Assembly (NCBI GenBank): GCA_934190685.1
Contig: CAKPTK010000064.1
Location: 1 to 13,134, forward strand
Direction: 5' to 3'
Source of the DNA: an uncultured Prevotella sp.
GTDB taxonomy: Bacteria > Bacteroidota > Bacteroidia > Bacteroidales > Bacteroidaceae
Length of the DNA stretch: 13,134 bases
The notes under the pieces are model-generated. The model had not been told where the DNA came from and did not search any database. It worked only from the letters and a program-made list of their open reading frames with translations. A program made the translations under genes and the position numbers. Shown here in pieces: positions 8,801 to 13,134 of the stretch; position 1 is the first letter of the stretch; the number at the start of each line of letters is the position of its first letter.

Positions 8801-9131
8801 CCAACCGATGGGCCTCGGCGGCGGAATATTTGAACATCCGCCACCAAGGTTTCGACATGACCGGGAAAGCACCTTTTCCCTTGCCATGCACTTGGTCATA
8901 GTAGACCACACCACCCACTCCCGCTCGTTTGAAAGCCTCGAGATCAGCGGTGATGCCCTGCTTGGTGGTCTCTGTCTCGCCATGAAACCACCACACCTTG
9001 GTACGACACGAATCTTGTGGATGACAGAACACCGTCTGCAACCGCCTTAAAGAGCTATCGCCCTCTCTTTTTGCCATCAGGCACAAGGGAAAGAGCGACA
9101 AGCTGATTAACATAAAAAATCTATTTCTCAT
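5862..9131 (-). CDS. GH106 alpha-L-rhamnosidase, periplasmic
   Basis: This 1089-residue protein should cleave alpha-linked L-rhamnose from the non-reducing end of plant glycans such as rhamnogalacturonans. The start at 9131 gives a Sec signal peptide (MRNRFFMLISLSLFPLCLMA, 1-20). The Cys at 17 lacks a proper lipobox, so a soluble periplasmic enzyme is likelier than a lipoprotein. A barrel domain begins with KVWWFHGETE (45-54), a family hallmark. IMDSHEAGPENW (459-470) and ASAEAYTD (593-600) hold Glu464 and Glu596. Their 132-residue gap equals that between Glu461 and Glu593 of B. thetaiotaomicron BT0986 as I recall them, so these are the probable acid and base. A jelly-roll, GH2-like sugar-binding domain closes the protein (about 940-1050: LAVNGHEVGTLWCNPYELDI). 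The gene starts 12 bases after the HTCS stop and is probably in its operon. Length matches the family. Confidence 0.88.
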   Translation of the reverse strand: MRNRFFMLISLSLFPLCLMAKREGDSSLRRLQTVFCHPQDSCRTKVWWFHGETETTKQGITADLEAFKRAGVGGVVYYDQVHGKGKGAFPVMSKPWWRMFKYSAAEAHRLGLSFEANISDGYVAGGPWITLDYAMKRIMATETLVKGGKTTSLLPVPESKLGFKQVAVLAVPLKSHRYQTNHMRRPTLSHTLLPFPVDSLFAEKKSFCPIPYPGKGKEVQVVMDYGTPFLASSITYQIKGRGKSATISMNVPSIPSATFTGDGYQPLPDIGELWASEDGFHYKKVCQLKPGYSTNPGGWHQHTMSFLPVKARYFSLVFHDWTLDNDKNKNLYIGNITLSSMPKMNLWEEKCGEYSEYTTYGDTPSYTSSDVIDPSEVIDVTSKVDADGRLTWKAPGGEWLILRFCQVPTGAVTKHARVDFKGLECDKLSARAAEWHWKNFVQPMMDTLRQAGTPLQGLIMDSHEAGPENWTEGFDTAFQTRRGYDLHRYLPALAGYVVGSVAETEVFYNDMRRTIADMMADNYFGTFDRLCRKNGLVLTAQASGNAQNIVSDNFQAKGRVEKPQGEFWAKHIHGSYDMKESSSAAHVYGKPIASAEAYTDARYSNSLADLKNLADFAYCFGLNEFVVCASAYQPWLDKCPGSTANGRQYCLNRNNTYWNYSRPFWDYQARCAAMMRQGRPVVDLCVYAGDDTPMKLLAYRLPQVPEGYDFDVCTTDGLMSRMTVKDGQITLPDSMRYRMLVLEHGARVPYKTLQRIADMVEQGMAVYGERPIMASRTDLSEQKVYETLADRLWPSLEKCGVVNYGKGRVYSRGSLSLALKREGLRPDMLIKSGNRPDNKVYFAHRTLPETDIYFVFNHSEAPYDTLTTLRTPCKYLQRWNPVTGERFQLKTSIQDGGLSTRLTLRPSESCFLIATDCSADSLKYYSWAEHPDVYKIPGAWTIDYDTQKGGPGKVRTMFLQDWTQSKDEGIKYYSGSAVYENVFKMPAKQLFQQVSVRCHIPNGLAVLAVNGHEVGTLWCNPYELDITPYVKKGQNKIRLEVVNSLYNRMIGDAVHPDKKQYTQAIPPIVTADTPLVPSGIVGDVELLMR

Positions 9132-9143
9132 TGGTCGTATTGT

Positions 9144-12100
9144 TTACTTATACTGTGACGGAGGCACACCAAACTGGTCTTTGAAGCACTTGCTGAAATA
9201 GTAGGGATTGTCGAATCCTACAGCATAGGCCACCTCTGATACGTTTTTATCTCCACTGCGGAGCATCTCCGCCGCCTTGCGAAGACGGATCACCCGAATA
9301 TACTCATTGGGGGTATAACCTGTGGTGCCACGCACTTTCTTGTAGAACATCGTTCGGCCGAGTTTCAGCAGTTCCGCTATCTTTTCCACACTGAGGTCTT
9401 TCTCTCCCAATTTGGAATAGATGATGGTGTCGAGACGGCGGACAAAGAGTTGGTCTTGGTTGGTGGAGCACATGGACGAGCGCACAGATTCCAAGTCCTT
9501 TCCAAATTTCTGCTTGAGCTTTTCCCGCTGGTCGAGCAACTGGAAGATGCGGGCGATGAGCAGTTGGGGACTGAACGGCTTGACCATATAGGCATCCGCT
9601 CCCGACTCTGTTCCTTCAAGAATGCTCTCGTCGTTGCCGAGTGCCGTGAGCAGGATAATGGGGATATGACTGGTCTCGAAACTGTTTTTCAAGCGTTTGG
9701 TCACCTCGAATCCATTCATGCCGGGCATCATCACGTCGCTGACAATCAGGTCCACATCGTTCTCCTTTGCCTTGGCTAATCCTTCCTGACCGTCGGAAGC
9801 CGAGATGGTCTCGAAACAATTGCCCAACTCCGACAACAAAAAATCGCGCACATCGTTGTCGTCTTCAATCAGCAGAATGGTGCGTTTGTTGAGCGGGATA
9901 CGTTTGTCCTCTTCTGTAGTTTTAGTCAATTCGGGCAAATTCGGCATTTTGACGCTACTCTCCAAAATGGGACTTGACTCCACGAGGAAGTCGGAAGTGT
10001 CGTAGACATCTTTGTCCGTCGGAATATTGACCACAAAAACAGAACCTCCGCCTGGATTTTCTTCATACGAGATAGTGCCATGATGCACATTGACCAACTC
10101 ATGGGTGAGATGGAGTCCAATGCCGAAGCTGTCCCCCGTATAGTTGCTCTGCATGAAGCGGCTGAACAGTTGGTCGCGTTTCTCAGGCGGTATGCCCACA
10201 CCTGTGTCGACAATGCGGATGGTGAGTTGGTCAGCCAGAGCTAGGCTCATGGTAATGGTTCCGCCTGTTGGTGTGTATTTGAAGGCATTGGACAGAATGT
10301 TGAACACGACCTTGTCCAGTTTCTGCCGGTCAAGATACATTACATATGCCGATTCTGAGGTTTCAAACTTATAGGTGATATTCTTCGATTCTGCCGCATC
10401 GTCAAACATTTGGAAGATATTGCGGCAGAACATCACGGCATCTGTTTCCTGCAAGGAAAGTTTCAGTTTTCCTGCCTGCATCTTGCGGAACTCAAGCAAT
10501 TGGTTGATAAGTCGGAGCATGCGCTGCACACTCTTGTTCATCGTGCGGATGGTCTTCTCCAATTCCGGCTGCCACTTGTTCGCCTTCATAATCTTCGTCT
10601 CTTTCTCCAGTGCGCCCTGTATAAGGGTGAGCGGGGTGCGGAACTCATGGGCGATGTTGGTAAAGAACGTGAGTTTATATTTGGTCAACTCCTGCTCGAC
10701 CATGATTTTGTTTTTCAGTTCATTCTTCTCCCGAACATTTCTCACCACCATGCCCGTAACAAGACCTGCGACCACAAGATAGATGAGAATGGCCCAGATA
10801 GAAAGATAGAACGGTGGACGCACAACGATGGTAAGCACGCTCTCCTTGCCCCAATCGCCGTCGGAATAGCAAGCCTTGGCATGCAATCGGTAGGTTTTGG
10901 GAGACAAGTGACTAAAGGATGCCCAAGAGACTGACGACGGGGTGCTCCATTGGGTGTCATATCCTTCCAGCCAGTAACTGTATTTCACATTGCTTACGTC
11001 TGAATAGTCAAGGGTTGAGAAGTCTATTGTCGGCGAATTGTCGTCATAGCTCAAGGTAATTTCATCGGAATATGGATAGGACGTGAAGACCACATTGGTC
11101 TGTCCACTGATATGCTTCAACTTAGAAGGAGTGATGAGGGTCAGTCCATAGTTGCCGCCTAGAAGTATTCTGCCGTCATCAAGACACAGGGCAGAGTTTT
11201 CATTATAGACATTGCCCATGGGGTTGATGTCAAACATATAGTTGTCGAATGTTCCCGTCTTGGCATCCATGCATGACACACCTTGCTGGGTAGGCAACCA
11301 ATAATTGCCATCCTTGCCTTCCACGACAGACTGTACCATATCGTTGACCAGTCCATTCTCATTGTTGTATTTGCGGAATACAGGATGGTCACCACCTTCT
11401 ACCCGCACCAACCCAACACCGGGGGCTGCAAGCCACAACACGCCATGGCGGTCGAAAGACAAGTCATGGATTTCATAATCCCTGTGATAGACTTGATAGT
11501 CTTTGTGATTGCGCACGAAGCGGTCGGGATTGAGCACAATCAATCCGCCCGAGGTGCCTATCCACAGTCTGCCTTTTTTATCTTTCGCCAAGCACCTCAC
11601 CTCGCTCAGACCCACGCTATCGGCAAAGACAGTCTGCACGTCATATTTCCCGTTTTCTTTTCGGGTAGCCACTTTCAAGCCTTTGCCGAAGGTGCCTATC
11701 CACATGCGGTTATGGTTGTCCGGAGTCATGCAGAAGACATTGCAGTCGCCAAGTGAGAGACCTTCCACGCCATAAACGCCCTTGCCACGTGTGCCGAGCC
11801 ATTTCTCGCCGTTATGTTCGGCAAAAGCATAGATGTTTACATCGAAATGGCTGATGCCGAGCAACTGGCGCATGTCGGAGGAATAGTGATAGAGCGAACC
11901 GTCACGAGTAGACACCAGCACCCCATTTGTTGTTTTGCGCACCATGCGCACCACATTGGAAAAGTCGAGGTTGCCACTGCCATTCGGGAAGATGCGTTCC
12001 ACGCCTTTGTCCATCACCTGTATATGGGACACACCGCCATATTCCGAACTTACCCAGACACCGTCGTATCGATCGGCAATGATACGGAGCAAATAGTTCG

Positions 12101-13134
12101 ACGCTATGGGCGACTCGCCTTTTTCGTCGGCGGTGAAATGCTGGCTTTGTTTCAAGTCGTGACTGAAGACAAAGAGGCCGTTGCCATAGGTGGAAATCCA
12201 GATGAGCCCATGATTGTCCTCCACGACCCGGAAACGTTCATAGTCGATATAATTGCTTTCGCCATTGGGCAACAGATTGAGTGAAACCACCTGCTCGCCC
12301 TGCACCATGCGCAAGGTTCCTGTTTTATTGTAAATCCATCGGCGCTTCTTGTTGTCAGTATATACTTTTCCGTTGGGAATGTTCCACTCGCCCTCACAAT
12401 GTGTCACCTTATAACTTTTCTTGTCTATCGTCCAAGCACCGAGATTGGTAAAGACAATCCACCGGTCGCCGAGCATAAGGTCTCCAGAGACACGTTCCCT
12501 CTTGGCAAAGGGAATTTTTGTCATCAACGTCAGTTTACGGCGATAGAGAGTGTATACTCTGCCATCGCTGGAAATCACCAACATCTGCCCTTTCCATGGT
12601 CGGGTGCGCAGAATCTTGACGCCACGAGCCACACACTTCAGTCCTTGGTCGTCGTAAACAAAAGCGCGGTCCTTGGAACAGAACATGATTTCCCGGGAAG
12701 AGATGCTATCGAAAAGCAAGACTGACGAAGAACCGAGATTGGCCTTGTCGAAATGTTGAGTATGAAATTCGCCGTTACGATAGTCCACCCGAAGGGCACC
12801 ATCGCTCTTGCCCCAAAGCCACACAATGCCAGGAGCGGTCAACTTGGCATTGGTGAAACGGCATTGGCGCTCGCCGTCTTCCACAAAATTTTCCGCCTTG
12901 CCGCTGCGCATATCGATGCAAGAGAACAGTTCGGCTGAAGTATACACCCACAGTTTCTTGTAGTCCTTGTCTTCGATAATATCCTTGATACGGCTATCGG
13001 CAATGGAGGAAGGAACACTGTCGTGCCGATAGACCATCATCTTGTTGCCGTCATAGCGCACCAATCCATTATGGGTACCGAACCAAAGGAATCCCTTTTG
13101 GTCTTGCAGCATGGAGTTGACTGTATTGGAGGGC
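9144..13134 (-). CDS. Hybrid two-component system (HTCS) sensor kinase/AraC regulator, 5' end outside window
   Basis: This fused sensor and transcription regulator probably binds an oligosaccharide in the periplasm and activates glycan-use genes. The frame is open to the window edge (PSNTVNS precedes the first in-window Met at 13112), so the signal peptide and start are missing. Numbered from that Met, 1322 residues are present. About 13 propeller-type repeats follow (LWFGTHNGL at 9, LWIGTSGGL at 516, MWIGTFGKGL at 470), then a Y_Y_Y domain (about 695-763) and one membrane segment (768-790). The histidine kinase has His822 in NIAHEFRTPL, Asn938/Asn942, DTGVGIP (969-975) and GIGLHL (997-1002). 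The receiver has Asp1084/1085, phospho-acceptor Asp1126, Thr1156 and Lys1178. An AraC-type DNA-binding domain ends the chain (about 1235-1322). All signalling residues are intact. The GH106 gene follows after 12 bases and is a likely target. The ligand is inferred only from its neighbours. Confidence 0.95.
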   Translation of the reverse strand, partial: PSNTVNSMLQDQKGFLWFGTHNGLVRYDGNKMMVYRHDSVPSSIADSRIKDIIEDKDYKKLWVYTSAELFSCIDMRSGKAENFVEDGERQCRFTNAKLTAPGIVWLWGKSDGALRVDYRNGEFHTQHFDKANLGSSSVLLFDSISSREIMFCSKDRAFVYDDQGLKCVARGVKILRTRPWKGQMLVISSDGRVYTLYRRKLTLMTKIPFAKRERVSGDLMLGDRWIVFTNLGAWTIDKKSYKVTHCEGEWNIPNGKVYTDNKKRRWIYNKTGTLRMVQGEQVVSLNLLPNGESNYIDYERFRVVEDNHGLIWISTYGNGLFVFSHDLKQSQHFTADEKGESPIASNYLLRIIADRYDGVWVSSEYGGVSHIQVMDKGVERIFPNGSGNLDFSNVVRMVRKTTNGVLVSTRDGSLYHYSSDMRQLLGISHFDVNIYAFAEHNGEKWLGTRGKGVYGVEGLSLGDCNVFCMTPDNHNRMWIGTFGKGLKVATRKENGKYDVQTVFADSVGLSEVRCLAKDKKGRLWIGTSGGLIVLNPDRFVRNHKDYQVYHRDYEIHDLSFDRHGVLWLAAPGVGLVRVEGGDHPVFRKYNNENGLVNDMVQSVVEGKDGNYWLPTQQGVSCMDAKTGTFDNYMFDINPMGNVYNENSALCLDDGRILLGGNYGLTLITPSKLKHISGQTNVVFTSYPYSDEITLSYDDNSPTIDFSTLDYSDVSNVKYSYWLEGYDTQWSTPSSVSWASFSHLSPKTYRLHAKACYSDGDWGKESVLTIVVRPPFYLSIWAILIYLVVAGLVTGMVVRNVREKNELKNKIMVEQELTKYKLTFFTNIAHEFRTPLTLIQGALEKETKIMKANKWQPELEKTIRTMNKSVQRMLRLINQLLEFRKMQAGKLKLSLQETDAVMFCRNIFQMFDDAAESKNITYKFETSESAYVMYLDRQKLDKVVFNILSNAFKYTPTGGTITMSLALADQLTIRIVDTGVGIPPEKRDQLFSRFMQSNYTGDSFGIGLHLTHELVNVHHGTISYEENPGGGSVFVVNIPTDKDVYDTSDFLVESSPILESSVKMPNLPELTKTTEEDKRIPLNKRTILLIEDDNDVRDFLLSELGNCFETISASDGQEGLAKAKENDVDLIVSDVMMPGMNGFEVTKRLKNSFETSHIPIILLTALGNDESILEGTESGADAYMVKPFSPQLLIARIFQLLDQREKLKQKFGKDLESVRSSMCSTNQDQLFVRRLDTIIYSKLGEKDLSVEKIAELLKLGRTMFYKKVRGTTGYTPNEYIRVIRLRKAAEMLRSGDKNVSEVAYAVGFDNPYYFSKCFKDQFGVPPSQYK

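Noticed and set aside
9078..9083. Possible lipoprotein Cys at residue 17 of the GH106 protein
   Set aside because: The residues before it (FPL) do not form a lipobox, and the following MA fits an ordinary signal peptidase site.
1..13134. CRISPR arrays, tRNA or rRNA genes, insertion sequences, phage or attachment sites
   Set aside because: I saw no spaced direct repeats, no RNA gene signatures, no transposase or integrase reading frames, and no terminal repeats.

Overview
The window looks like a chromosomal stretch from a gut-type member of the Bacteroidales, most likely a Prevotella/Segatella or Bacteroides relative; I cannot settle the genus. Four things point there: a fused Fkp-type fucokinase/GDP-fucose pyrophosphorylase, a hybrid two-component system (HTCS) with sensor, kinase, receiver and AraC domains in one chain, glycoside hydrolases typical of Bacteroidales polysaccharide utilisation loci, and Bacteroidetes-style TAnnTTTG -7 promoter boxes with A-rich leaders that lack a clear Shine-Dalgarno site.

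Layout from left to right. Bases 1-111 are non-coding and hold a hairpin downstream of the first operon. Bases 112-4203 (minus strand) are a two-gene operon transcribed leftwards: fkp, then after 21 bases a FucP-like L-fucose permease. Bases 4204-4439 are a 236-base divergent promoter region with a -7 box facing each way and an inverted repeat beside both boxes. Bases 4440-5771 (plus) encode an exported GH28 polygalacturonase-family enzyme. Bases 5772-5861 separate convergent genes and contain a strong, probably bidirectional terminator. Bases 5862-13134 (minus) are an HTCS regulator, cut by the right window edge, followed after 12 bases by an exported GH106 alpha-L-rhamnosidase.

How the parts may work together. 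The GH28 and GH106 enzymes fit attack on galacturonic acid and rhamnose linkages of rhamnogalacturonan-type pectin, with the HTCS as the probable periplasmic oligosaccharide sensor that switches on the GH106 operon and perhaps other genes. The fkp-fucP operon imports free L-fucose and converts it to GDP-fucose for surface glycan fucosylation; there is no fucose isomerase or fucosidase here, so the operon looks biosynthetic. No SusC/SusD pair is visible, so this is either a partial locus or a satellite of one elsewhere. I did not find a wholly new system. The two observations most worth checking are a GH28 that keeps all three catalytic aspartates but lacks the usual His and Arg, and a shared inverted repeat at the divergent fkp/GH28 promoters that could couple fucose salvage to pectin degradation.
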